NCBI RefSeq assembly: GCF_030622045.1
Contig: NZ_CP130886.1
Coordinates: 2,493,557-2,557,556 of the forward strand
From: Planctellipticum variicoloris
GTDB lineage: Bacteria > Planctomycetota > Planctomycetia > Planctomycetales > Planctomycetaceae
Reading direction: 5' to 3'
Length of the DNA: 64,000 nucleotides
The translations under genes were made by a program, and so were the position numbers. Below, piece by piece: positions 10,327 to 18,356 of this stretch; the stretch's first letter is position 1, and every line of letters begins with the position of its first letter. The notes beneath the pieces are model-generated. The model was given only the letters and a program-made list of their open reading frames with translations, was not told the origin of the DNA and made no database searches.

Positions 10327-13300
10327 TCAATCCACAAACACAAACTCATTCAGATTCAAAATCACCCGGCACGCATTGGCCAGGCCGAACTGCTGCACGT
10401 ATTCCGTCAGCGCCGCCGACTCCTCCGCGGTCGGCTCGCGCGACAGTGCCGTGCGGAATGCTGTCCGCACTTGCTCTGCCGGCATCTGCGCCTCGACCGA
10501 CACCTGCTCAGCAAAGTGCTTCGCCAGCACCACCGTCAACTGGTTATTGAGCAACGTCAGCGCCTGCAGCGGCGTGATCGTCTCGTTGCGTTTCTCGACC
10601 AGCATTGACGGATCGGCGCAGTCCAGCGTCGCCATGAACGGCTGCTGCTTTGACCGCACCAGGAAGCGGTAAACCGACCGCCGCATCGAACGCGGGTCCT
10701 CCGGATCGTGCAGGTGATACTCGAAGTGCGGCGAATGCTCCGGGTGCTCGATCACGAAGTCCTGGAAGCTGGGGCCGCCCATCTTCGCATCCAGCCGGCC
10801 TGAAACCGCCAGCAGACTGTCCCGAATCGACTCGGCATCCAGCCGACGACGATTCGCGTGCCACAGCGACTCGTTATCGCCGTCCCGCTGATGCTGGTCG
10901 GCGGCGAAAGGCGACTCGGCGGATTGTCGATAGACGGCGCTGGTCACCAGCAGCCGGTGGAGCTGCTTCAGCGATTGCCCGCCGTCGCGGAACTCGACCG
11001 CCAGCCATTCCAGCAGTTCCGGATGCGTCGGCAATTGTCCCATCCGGCCGAAGTCGTTGGGCGTGTCGACCAGTCCGCGCCCGAAGTGGAATTGCCAGGC
11101 GCGGTTCACGATCGATCGCCAGGTCAGCGGATTCTCGCGGTGACTGAGCCACTCGGCGAGCGCTGCCCGGCGTGTCCCCTCCGGCTGGCCAAGCGTTGAA
11201 TCGAACCGACTTGGAGAGAAACCGAGCGCCGATAACGAGCCCGGCGCAACTTCGCGACCGGGGCTCTGCACGCTGCCGCGGTTCAGGATATGGATCGGAC
11301 GCGGTTTCCCGCCGCTGGCCCCGGTCCCCGTGAACGCTCCGCTGCCGGTATGGACGGTCCCGGCGAAGACGACGCGCTGAGGCGGCAGCGCCTTCAAGTC
11401 CGCATCGACCCGGCCGAGCTTCGCCGCAACCTGCGTCAATTCGTTGCGGATGGCGGGCTCGACCACGCGTTGCAGCAGTTCTTCACGACGCTGCTGCAAC
11501 GTCTGCAGGTCCTCGGGGCTCTTCGTTCCGCCGGGAAAGATCCCGTCGACGAGATTCTGCCGGCCCCAGCGAATCGGGGCTTCAATCGAATCGAGCGCCG
11601 CGACCGGCTTGCCCAGCGCCTGGTTCTTGCCGGCGGCATCAAGGACGGACAATTCTGACAGTGCGAAAATGAAATCGTTCTGCCGCGGGGCGAGCTTCGT
11701 CGCGGTGAATCGGACCCAGCGGGCCGACTTGCCGCCGACATCGGCGCTCTGCAGCGCCGTCCCCGGATTCGGCACGTCCGCGCCGGTCCGGTCGAAAACC
11801 ACCACAGACTCTGGCCCAAACTCAGGCGTCCCCGAAACTTCGATCCGGAACCGGACGGGATAGCCAAAGCCGGCGCCGATCCCATTGAAATCGTCGTAAC
11901 AGGCCACCCAGGTCAGCCGTTCGATGGCGACGGATTCCCCCAGATCGATCTGCACCCACTTGGCGGCGTCGGCGGAACGTTCGATCTGGCTGTGATAGCC
12001 GTGCTGCGGAGGCCGCTCGCTCGGCGGTTGCCTGGCCTGCCGGATCTGCGTGTCCAGCGCCGCGAGATCTGCGCCGCCGAGTTGCGTGACGCGGCCTTCA
12101 AGCTCCTGCTTCCGGGCGGCGAGTTCGGTCTTCTGCGCCGTCAGTTCCAACCGTTGCCGCCGGGTCTGCGGGTCGACGTCGTAGGCCTTGTCCGCGCGAT
12201 CGAGAGCCGCAAAGACGGCCTGCAGACTGTAGTAGTCTTCCTGGGCAATGGGATCGAATTTGTGATTGTGACACTGCGCGCAGTGGACGGTCAGACTGCA
12301 GAACGTGTTGATGGTGTTGGCGACCATATCGTCGCGGTCGAGATGCCGGGCCACCTTGCCGTCAATCTTGGTTTCAGGGACTTCGGCATGGCCGATGAAG
12401 TCCCACGGCCCCGCAGCGATGAATCCCAGCGCCTCGATTCCATCGACCGTGTCGGGGTAAAGCACGTCGCCGGCGACCTGTTCGGCGACGAACCGGCCGT
12501 AGGGTTTGTCGTCGTTGAAGCTGCGGATCACGTAGTCCCGATAGGGCCAGGCGTTCAGACGCAGCTTGTCTTTGTCGTAGCCGTGCGTCTCGCCGAAGTG
12601 GACCACGTCCAGCCAGTGCCGGGCCCAGCGTTCGCCGTAGTGCGGCGAATCGAGCAGGCGATCGACCAGCCGCTCATAGGCCTGCGGATTGTCGTCGGCG
12701 ACGAATGCGTCGACGTCATCAGGGCTCGGGGGCAGACCGACTAGATCGAAGGACAGGCGGCGGATCAGCGTCCGGCGATCGGCCTCGGGAGCCGGCTGCA
12801 GATTCTCCCGCTCGTGCCGGGCGGCAATGAAGGCATCGACCGGCGTCCGCACCCACGCTCGGCGCGAGGCGGGCAACGCGGGGATTCCCGGTCGGGACAA
12901 CGGCAGCAGCGACCACCAGTCCGTGGCTCGAACCTGCGGTTCGTGCAACACGACGTCTTCCGGCCACGCCGCCCCCTCGGCGAGCCAGCGACGCAAAGTC
13001 GCCAATTCGGCCACCGTCAGCGGCGGCTCGCCCTGCGGCATTTCCGCCTTGCCATCGACCGGCGTCACCAGATCGAGCAGATAGCTGTCGGACGGCGATC
13101 CAGGTTCAACCGCCGGTCCGCTCGAACCGCCCGCCAGCAACTGCTGCCGGTTCTCCAGCGACAGCCGACCTTGGTTTTCATTCGAGTTGTGGCAGCCGAG
13201 GCACTTCGCCTGCAGCAGCGGAGCGACATCTTCGCGGAACCGGCGGTCGGCGGCCTCGTCACCCCGGTCGCTGCCGATAGCCAGCGGACCCGGCAGAGCG

Positions 13301-13341
13301 ATCAGAAACAAGCCGAGTTGCACGACGCGTTGAAGAATCAA
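10327..13341 (-). CDS. PSD1/DUF1549/DUF1553 cytochrome-like protein with inserted discoidin (F5/8C) domain
   Basis: 1004 residues. After a signal segment comes a planctomycete cytochrome c-like PSD1 domain with the haem-binding C47-L-G-C50-H51. A DUF1549 domain (about 150-370) contains 'FSLTVHCAQCHNHKFDPI', a second CxxCH-like motif. Residues ~448-600 form a discoidin/F5-8C-like carbohydrate-binding insert ('AKWVQIDLGESVAIERLTW..'), and DUF1553 closes the protein. Exported complexes of this type are thought to act in polysaccharide or organic-polymer turnover, but activity is unproven. The start is TTG (13339-13341), overlapping the TGA of the GntR gene as TTGA, which suggests translational coupling. 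A GTG 18 bp downstream is an alternative start. Confidence 0.92.
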   Translation of the reverse strand: MILQRVVQLGLFLIALPGPLAIGSDRGDEAADRRFREDVAPLLQAKCLGCHNSNENQGRLSLENRQQLLAGGSSGPAVEPGSPSDSYLLDLVTPVDGKAEMPQGEPPLTVAELATLRRWLAEGAAWPEDVVLHEPQVRATDWWSLLPLSRPGIPALPASRRAWVRTPVDAFIAARHERENLQPAPEADRRTLIRRLSFDLVGLPPSPDDVDAFVADDNPQAYERLVDRLLDSPHYGERWARHWLDVVHFGETHGYDKDKLRLNAWPYRDYVIRSFNDDKPYGRFVAEQVAGDVLYPDTVDGIEALGFIAAGPWDFIGHAEVPETKIDGKVARHLDRDDMVANTINTFCSLTVHCAQCHNHKFDPIAQEDYYSLQAVFAALDRADKAYDVDPQTRRQRLELTAQKTELAARKQELEGRVTQLGGADLAALDTQIRQARQPPSERPPQHGYHSQIERSADAAKWVQIDLGESVAIERLTWVACYDDFNGIGAGFGYPVRFRIEVSGTPEFGPESVVVFDRTGADVPNPGTALQSADVGGKSARWVRFTATKLAPRQNDFIFALSELSVLDAAGKNQALGKPVAALDSIEAPIRWGRQNLVDGIFPGGTKSPEDLQTLQQRREELLQRVVEPAIRNELTQVAAKLGRVDADLKALPPQRVVFAGTVHTGSGAFTGTGASGGKPRPIHILNRGSVQSPGREVAPGSLSALGFSPSRFDSTLGQPEGTRRAALAEWLSHRENPLTWRSIVNRAWQFHFGRGLVDTPNDFGRMGQLPTHPELLEWLAVEFRDGGQSLKQLHRLLVTSAVYRQSAESPFAADQHQRDGDNESLWHANRRRLDAESIRDSLLAVSGRLDAKMGGPSFQDFVIEHPEHSPHFEYHLHDPEDPRSMRRSVYRFLVRSKQQPFMATLDCADPSMLVEKRNETITPLQALTLLNNQLTVVLAKHFAEQVSVEAQMPAEQVRTAFRTALSREPTAEESAALTEYVQQFGLANACRVILNLNEFVFVD

Positions 13342-14048
13342 GGTTGTCCCTCCTGCAGTTCGGCACGCAGATCGGTCAGGGCCGCTTCCACATGCTCCCG
13401 CATGGCGCGACGGGCGGCAATCGCATCGCCGGTCCGGATCGCCGCCAGAATCGCGAGATGGCCCTGGAGCGCCGGCTCGCGACCGCCCCGGCCGATGGTG
13501 GTCTGCCGCGACGCCCGCAGCAGTTCGGCGAGCGAATCGAGCAGAAAAACGAACAACGGATTGCCGCTGGCCTCCGCCAGAATCCGGTGGAACTGAATGT
13601 CGGCTTCGACCATTCGCGGAATGTCCGGCGCGGCGGCCAGTAGCTCGTTCGACCGTTCGAGACGGCCGATCAATTCGGGCGAGCGACGTTCCGCGGCCAG
13701 GGCGGCGATGTCACTTTCCAGCGGCAGCCGGACTTCCGCCAGATGCAGCAGCGAAGCCGCCGAACGCTCCATCACCAGCCGCAGCCCGTCGGTGATCGGC
13801 TGCGAGCCAGCCGGGAGCACGCGGGGTTTGCGGCCTTGCGAGACCTCGATGAGGCGTTGCGACTGCAAATGCTGCATGGCCTCGCGGACGACGCTTCGCG
13901 AGACCCCCAGTTCACGGCAGAGGGCGCCCTGCGGCGGCAACTCGCCGTCCAGCCCGAAAACGCCGGCAACAATCCGTTCCCGCAGCGCCTCGACCGTCTG
14001 TTCGACGAGCCGGCGGGAGCGGAGCAGCGGTAGTGTGGTACCTGCCAT
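13338..14048 (-). CDS. GntR-family transcriptional regulator, FCD (FadR-like) type
   Basis: 236 residues. The N-terminal winged helix (about 8-78) includes 'LPPQGALCRELGVSRSVVREAMQHLQSQRLIEV', the classic GntR recognition region. A C-terminal all-helical FCD domain (about 90-225) contains 'EADIQFHRILAEASGNPLF' and 'GHLAILAAIRTGD', where an Asp and three His usually bind a metal and help bind a carboxylate effector. It should act as a ligand-responsive repressor. It is the first gene of a three-gene operon, overlapping the PSD1 gene by 4 bp, so it most likely controls that operon. An inverted repeat at 14065-14096 lies 17 bp upstream of its start. Confidence 0.92.
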   Translation of the reverse strand: MAGTTLPLLRSRRLVEQTVEALRERIVAGVFGLDGELPPQGALCRELGVSRSVVREAMQHLQSQRLIEVSQGRKPRVLPAGSQPITDGLRLVMERSAASLLHLAEVRLPLESDIAALAAERRSPELIGRLERSNELLAAAPDIPRMVEADIQFHRILAEASGNPLFVFLLDSLAELLRASRQTTIGRGGREPALQGHLAILAAIRTGDAIAARRAMREHVEAALTDLRAELQEGQP

Positions 14049-14064
14049 CGAGCGCCTGTCACAT

Positions 14065-14096
14065 GTCTGATAAGTTCCTGACGCAGGATATCAGAC
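14065..14096. promoter_or_regulatory. Candidate operator for the GntR regulator
   Basis: A perfect inverted repeat GTCTGATA-N16-TATCAGAC with an internal TCCTG-ACG-CAGGA hairpin (14076-14088). It lies directly upstream of the regulator gene, where an autoregulatory FCD-type GntR site would be expected. Confidence 0.45.
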
Positions 14097-14127
14097 CCGT
14101 GACCGAATGCAAGGATTGCTCGACCGT

Positions 14128-14610
14128 TCAGGTCGCTTCAGTGGCTGACCGCTCCATCAACTGCAGAATCATCCGTTCCAGATCGGCCGCGACCACGGGC
14201 TTTGCCAGGTACTCGTCGCAACCGGCCCGCAGACAGAGTTCGCGATCGCCGGTCATCGCGTGCGCCGTGACCGCCAGAATTGGCAGTTGGCACCCTTTTT
14301 CCCGAAGCAACGACGTCGCCGTGTAGCCGTCCATCTCGGGCATCTGCATGTCCATCAGAATGAAGTCGACCGGCGGCGGCTCCTGCAGTCGACCAACAAT
14401 CGTCCGATCTTCGGTCAACGCTTCGACCCCCAGCCTGCCGTTCGCGGCAATCAGGATCTCCGCTCCACGCCTCCTCAGCATGGATGACAGGGCCTGCTGC
14501 TTCGCGGGACTGTCTTCGACCACGAGCACGTGAATTCCGCCAAGCGGCGACTTCACAGCGGCTGCTGCCCCCGATCGCCCGGCTTTCGAAACGCCCGGTT
14601 CGAGATCCAT
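14128..14610 (-). CDS. Stand-alone response-regulator receiver protein (CheY-like)
   Basis: 160 residues with one REC domain. The acidic pair E32-D33 ('VVEDSPAKQQ'), phosphoacceptor D87 ('FILMDMQMPEMDG'), T115 ('AVTAHA') and K137 ('EYLAKPV') are all present, so it can probably be phosphorylated. There is no output domain. The 25-residue Ala/Gly-rich N-terminus and the style of the REC domain resemble the C-terminal receivers of hybrid histidine kinases, so it could derive from one. No kinase lies in the window, so its partner is unknown. It sits upstream of, and in the same direction as, the GntR operon. Confidence 0.85.
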   Translation of the reverse strand: MDLEPGVSKAGRSGAAAAVKSPLGGIHVLVVEDSPAKQQALSSMLRRRGAEILIAANGRLGVEALTEDRTIVGRLQEPPPVDFILMDMQMPEMDGYTATSLLREKGCQLPILAVTAHAMTGDRELCLRAGCDEYLAKPVVAADLERMILQLMERSATEAT

Positions 14611-15197
14611 TTCAGATCTCCTCCCGGCGGAGTGCTAATTCGGTCGTTCCAGGCCCGGAGGTCGCACTGTCGAAGGCGTTCGACTCGAGGGGCGCGAGCG
14701 AGGCTGCCGTGGCGCCGACATCGAATTCGGCCTGAAGTCGGGGTCGCAGAAACGAGCGACGGAGCCGGGGAACAGACGACGAGGCTCGGAGCATGACGCA
14801 GAATCTCCCGAGATCGCGGAGGCCGTGAGACCTCCGCGGCGTCACTGGGAGAGTGGAGCGCCCATCCATCCGGAGAACCGACCACTGAATCGATGTCATC
14901 TTCCGTTGCCGCACAGCGGCAACGGAATCCGGCAGCCAGGCTGATCGAGCCTTTTTCGGTCCGCCAAAGGCTGCCGCCAATCGAGCACAGGATCACGGTG
15001 GGGATGCACCAGATCGAGTTTGGAGGGGGATAGGAGCGCGAATCGACCTCGTCACTTGCAGCATCGGCGAATGCGTTGTTCGTTCCGTAGAGTATTCGTG
15101 TGCGGGCCGGGCAAGAATTTGTAGGCGGCAGTCGCGATGTGTCGATTGTTACGAATCACAGTATCGACCTTCATCGATCTCTGGTCCGGTCAGTCCC
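14611..15197. other. 587-bp region without a convincing gene; perfect hairpin inside
   Basis: Frames of up to 147 codons are open here on the minus strand, but their composition is Arg/Ser/Pro-rich and they look like chance frames in GC-rich DNA. The one structured item is a perfect 27-nt palindrome, TTCCGTTGCCGC-ACA-GCGGCAACGGAA (14901-14927). It has no T-run on either side, so it does not look like a standard terminator. Confidence 0.5.
14901..14927. repeat. Perfect 12-bp-stem hairpin
   Basis: TTCCGTTGCCGC and GCGGCAACGGAA are exact complements separated by ACA. There is no U-tract, and its role is unknown. Confidence 0.6.
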
Positions 15198-16283
15198 TCA
15201 TCCGCGGCCCGGCAGCAGGTAATACCACCAGAACGCCGCCACCTCGCGGGCCGTCAGGAGCTTCTGATTGGGGAAGACGTAGCGCTGCCGGGCGGGGACG
15301 GTGAATACCTCGCGTCCCGAACGCTGAAAGCAGAGCTTGATCCGCGGGAGATGATAGCCGTGGCTAACGGCCAGCAACCTTCCCGATGGCCGCGGTCCGA
15401 GCCAGTCAACGGCATTGCGAACGGTGCTGGCCGTATCCAGCCCCAGCCGATCCAGGCGAATGGCTGCGGCAGGCACGCCCTGCGAGATCGCCAGGTTCCG
15501 CATGGCCTCGGTTTCATGGAGACTTCCCTCCCCGGGGCCGCCCGACAACCAGAGTTCCCGAACCAGCCCGAGGCGGTAGAGTTCTACGGCCGTCCGAACC
15601 CGGTCGGCCAGGGCATACGATGGCTGCCCGCTCCGGTAGACCCGACAGCCGAAGACGACGGCAGCGTCGGCCGGCCTGCGATCGTCGACCTGGCTAAACA
15701 GAGAAATCTGCAGGAGCGCAAACAGCACGGCGACGACGGGTGCCAGGCCGACCGGAAGCCACCACGACGCCCGGCCGGCCCGACGAGGTTCGCTCCACAC
15801 CAGTGCGAGCGAACCGGCGATTGTCAGAACAACGACCAGCGAGACAACCGGGGAAATTCCGCTGAGAATCGCTTTCGACTGAACCAGTCGGTGAAATTGC
15901 AGGGCGTTGCTGACGGCCACCAGCAGCGTCGCGGTCAACACGGCGGTGCTGGCTCGTCGAAGAGGCACTGACGGCACCGGAAAGACGGCCGCCAACAACG
16001 ACAAGCCGGCCAGCAGCTCCCAGAAGCCGGCGAATGTCGCTGACAGCGGTCCCAGGTCGAGCCACCAGTCTCGGGCACTGAAGCCGGGCCGGACCGCGTC
16101 CCCCGCGACATTGGTGATGGCGAACAGACCCAGAGACAGAGCTGTGGCACGAACGACTTCTTTGAAGGTCCAGAATGCGATGCCGATGACGCATCGTCGG
16201 AATTCGCCCCGACGTGACACGGTGGCAGACTGTGCGACGGTCGACTTCCGGCCGGCGAGCAACGTGATCCCACGTGATGCCAT
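15198..16283 (-). CDS. DUF218/ElyC-SanA-like membrane protein
   Basis: 361 residues. About six hydrophobic segments occupy residues ~30-205. A C-terminal DUF218 domain (about 215-350) follows: 'ADAAVVFGCRVYRSGQPSYALADRVRTAVELY', 'ELWLSGGPGEGSLHETEAMRNLAI', 'STVRNAVDWLG' and 'LLAVSHGYHLPRIKLCFQRSG'. E. coli relatives SanA, ElyC and YdcF are linked to envelope integrity and lipid-carrier metabolism; the biochemical activity here is unknown. GGAG lies 9 bp upstream of the ATG. It stands alone on the minus strand, 260 bp from and divergent to the metal-uptake operon. Confidence 0.82.
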   Translation of the reverse strand: MASRGITLLAGRKSTVAQSATVSRRGEFRRCVIGIAFWTFKEVVRATALSLGLFAITNVAGDAVRPGFSARDWWLDLGPLSATFAGFWELLAGLSLLAAVFPVPSVPLRRASTAVLTATLLVAVSNALQFHRLVQSKAILSGISPVVSLVVVLTIAGSLALVWSEPRRAGRASWWLPVGLAPVVAVLFALLQISLFSQVDDRRPADAAVVFGCRVYRSGQPSYALADRVRTAVELYRLGLVRELWLSGGPGEGSLHETEAMRNLAISQGVPAAAIRLDRLGLDTASTVRNAVDWLGPRPSGRLLAVSHGYHLPRIKLCFQRSGREVFTVPARQRYVFPNQKLLTAREVAAFWWYYLLPGRG

Positions 16284-16467
16284 GACAGTTCTCCGGATCC
16301 CGTTGCGTGGGGCTCCTCAGAAAATCCACGGGCTGAGAGGTCGATTTCTACCAGTCATCGCAAAGCAGCTCCAGACGAATGCTGAACCTCTTAACGACCA
16401 ACAGGTTGTGACAGAACCGTCGCCTCGCGGCGGGTATGGACGAGCCCCTCGGGCGCTCAATGATTGA

Positions 16468-16484
16468 AGTCTGATTGACAGACT
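16468..16484. promoter_or_regulatory. Inverted repeat upstream of metal-uptake operon (site 1)
   Basis: AGTCTG-ATTGA-CAGACT has perfect 6-bp arms. It is preceded by TGATTGA, which is also repeated partly inside the element. It lies about 60 bp before the binding-protein gene in an AT-richer stretch likely to contain the promoter. Confidence 0.4.
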
Positions 16485-16492
16485 ACCGATAA

Positions 16493-16508
16493 TTTTGAAT
16501 AATCAAAA
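16493..16508. promoter_or_regulatory. Inverted repeat upstream of metal-uptake operon (site 2)
   Basis: TTTTGA-ATAA-TCAAAA has perfect 6-bp arms and lies 35 bp upstream of the start codon. Its size and symmetry fit a dimeric repressor such as a DtxR/MntR or Fur-family protein; the identity of the regulator is inference. Confidence 0.45.
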
Positions 16509-16543
16509 AGTCGGTTTTTAGTCTCCGGAGATAGTTCGCCCAA

Positions 16544-17518
16544 ATGTCTCAAACCTCAGTTCATTGCCCTGCAGGAAAACTCCTCACGCTGGCCTTCACG
16601 GCTCTCATGGTCGCCGGGTGCAACTCGGAATCTCCGCCACAAAGTGCCGACGCGCCGCTGAAAGTCGTCGCCACGACCGGCATGGTCGCCGATCTGGTCC
16701 GGGCCGTCGGGGGGCCGCGAGTCACGGTGACGGCCCTGATGGGGCCGGGAGTCGATCCGCATCTCTACAAGCCGACCCGCAACGATATGCAGTTGCTGAT
16801 GGACGCCGACCTGGTGTTCTATAACGGGCTGCATCTTGAAGGCCGGATGACGGAGACGCTCGAACAATTGCACAAACCCGGCAAGCCGGTTGTCGCCGTT
16901 TCGGATGGCCTCGACTCGGAACGATTGAGACATCCCCCGGAATCGCCAGACGTGCATGACCCGCACGTCTGGATGGACGTGTCGCTCTGGAGTCAGGGAA
17001 TCGGTCCCGTTGTCAAAGCGCTCGCCGGACGAGCCCCGGCGTTTGCCGCCGAGTTTCAAGAGCGGGGTGAGGCCTATCAACAGGAGTTGACGGCCCTGGA
17101 CGGCCGCGTCCGGCAGATCATCGCCGGCATCCCCGAGTCGCAGCGACTCCTGGTCACGTCGCACGACGCCTTCGGCTACTTCGGCCGCGCCTATGAACTC
17201 GAAGTCCACTCCGTGCTGGGCGTGACGACCGACTCGGAAGCCGCCGTCAGCGATATCAATCAGCTCGTTGATCTGGTCGTCCGCCGCAAACTGCCGGCCG
17301 TCTTCATCGAGTCCAGCGTCAACCAGAAGTCTCTGCAGGCGCTCGTCGAGGGGGCGGCGTCGCGCGGCATGCAGGTCCGGCTCGCCGGCCCCTTGTACAG
17401 CGACGCACTCGGACCGGCCGATGGTCCCGCAGGCAGCTATGCGGGTATGATCGAAACGAACGCCCGGATGATGGCGGCCGCGCTTTCGCTGGACGCCACC
17501 GCGGCTCGGGAGGAATGA
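16544..17518 (+). CDS. Metal ABC transporter substrate-binding lipoprotein (TroA/ZnuA/MntA cluster A-I)
   Basis: 324 residues with lipobox 'MVAGC' (Cys26). The cluster A-I fold is recognisable from 'VVATTGMVADLVRAVGG', H73 in 'DPHLYKPT', H141 in 'HDPHVWMDV', H207 in 'TSHDAFGYFGRAYELEV' and D287 in 'LYSDALG'. The ligand set His-His-His-Asp is that of TroA/ZnuA rather than the His-His-Glu-Asp of PsaA-type proteins, so Zn2+ or Mn2+ is likely. There is no His-rich loop, which argues against a high-affinity zinc ZnuA. It is first in a four-gene operon and is followed after 7 bp by the ATPase. Confidence 0.93.
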   Translation: MSQTSVHCPAGKLLTLAFTALMVAGCNSESPPQSADAPLKVVATTGMVADLVRAVGGPRVTVTALMGPGVDPHLYKPTRNDMQLLMDADLVFYNGLHLEGRMTETLEQLHKPGKPVVAVSDGLDSERLRHPPESPDVHDPHVWMDVSLWSQGIGPVVKALAGRAPAFAAEFQERGEAYQQELTALDGRVRQIIAGIPESQRLLVTSHDAFGYFGRAYELEVHSVLGVTTDSEAAVSDINQLVDLVVRRKLPAVFIESSVNQKSLQALVEGAASRGMQVRLAGPLYSDALGPADGPAGSYAGMIETNARMMAAALSLDATAAREE

Positions 17519-17525
17519 GCAGCCG

Positions 17526-18356
17526 ATGCAGCCTTCGACGGACAATCTGCCGCTACCCGACGGTTCACCGCAACTGGCCAACGTCCACGACCACAGTTCG
17601 CCCCTGTCAATCGACGACATGACCGTCGCCTACCACCGGCAGCCGGTCCTGTGGAACATCGACTACGACGCTCCGGCCGGCCGGCTGATCGCGATTATCG
17701 GCCCGAACGGAGCCGGCAAGAGCACGCTCATCAAAGCCGTCCTGAACCTGGTGCCGCGAGCCTCCGGCGTGGTGCGATTCTTTGGCGACACCTTCGAACA
17801 CGCCCGCCACCGAATCGCCTACGTCCCGCAGCGGACCAGCGTCGACTGGCAGTTCCCGGTGACCGCCCTTGATGTCGTCACGATGGGACTCTATCGCCAG
17901 ATCGGCTGGTTCCGCCCGGTCAGTTCCTCTCACCGGCAGCGGGCCTTGGCTGCCCTGGAACGGGTCGGACTGGCCGACTTCGCCCGGCGGCAGATCAGCC
18001 AGCTCTCCGGGGGACAGCAGCAGCGGGTTTTCCTCGCACGGGCGCTGGTCCAGGAGGCCGACTTCTACCTGATGGACGAACCCTTTGCGGGAGTCGATGC
18101 GGCCACCGAGCGGGCCATCGTCGAGCTGTTGCGGGAACTGCGGCGCCAGGGACGGACGGCGATGGTCGTCCATCACGACCTGCAGACCGTTACGGAGTAT
18201 TTTGACGACGTCATGCTCCTCAACACCCGGCTGGTCGCCGCCGGACCGACGGCAACCGCCTTCACCCCCGAAAACCTCCGCCGGACCTACGGCGGCAAAC
18301 TGGCGCTGCTGGATCAGGTCGGACATCAGATGACGCTGAACGGGCCGCCGCGATGA
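17526..18356 (+). CDS. Metal ABC transporter ATP-binding protein
   Basis: 276 residues. Walker A 'GPNGAGKST' (59-67), signature 'LSGGQQQR' (160-167), Walker B 'YLMDEP' (181-186) and the switch His in 'MVVHHDL' (215-219) are all intact. Sequence style ('YVPQRTSVDWQFPVTALDVVTMGLY') matches ATPases of the Zn/Mn (ZnuC/MntB/TroB) class. It powers uptake through the two permeases that follow. Its stop codon overlaps the next start (ATGA at 18353-18356), so translation is coupled. Confidence 0.95.
   Translation: MQPSTDNLPLPDGSPQLANVHDHSSPLSIDDMTVAYHRQPVLWNIDYDAPAGRLIAIIGPNGAGKSTLIKAVLNLVPRASGVVRFFGDTFEHARHRIAYVPQRTSVDWQFPVTALDVVTMGLYRQIGWFRPVSSSHRQRALAALERVGLADFARRQISQLSGGQQQRVFLARALVQEADFYLMDEPFAGVDAATERAIVELLRELRRQGRTAMVVHHDLQTVTEYFDDVMLLNTRLVAAGPTATAFTPENLRRTYGGKLALLDQVGHQMTLNGPPR

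Noticed and set aside
14553-14996. 147-codon minus-strand frame upstream of the receiver gene
   Set aside because: No similarity, Arg/Ser/Pro-rich, overlaps the receiver gene in another frame and includes the perfect palindrome at 14901.
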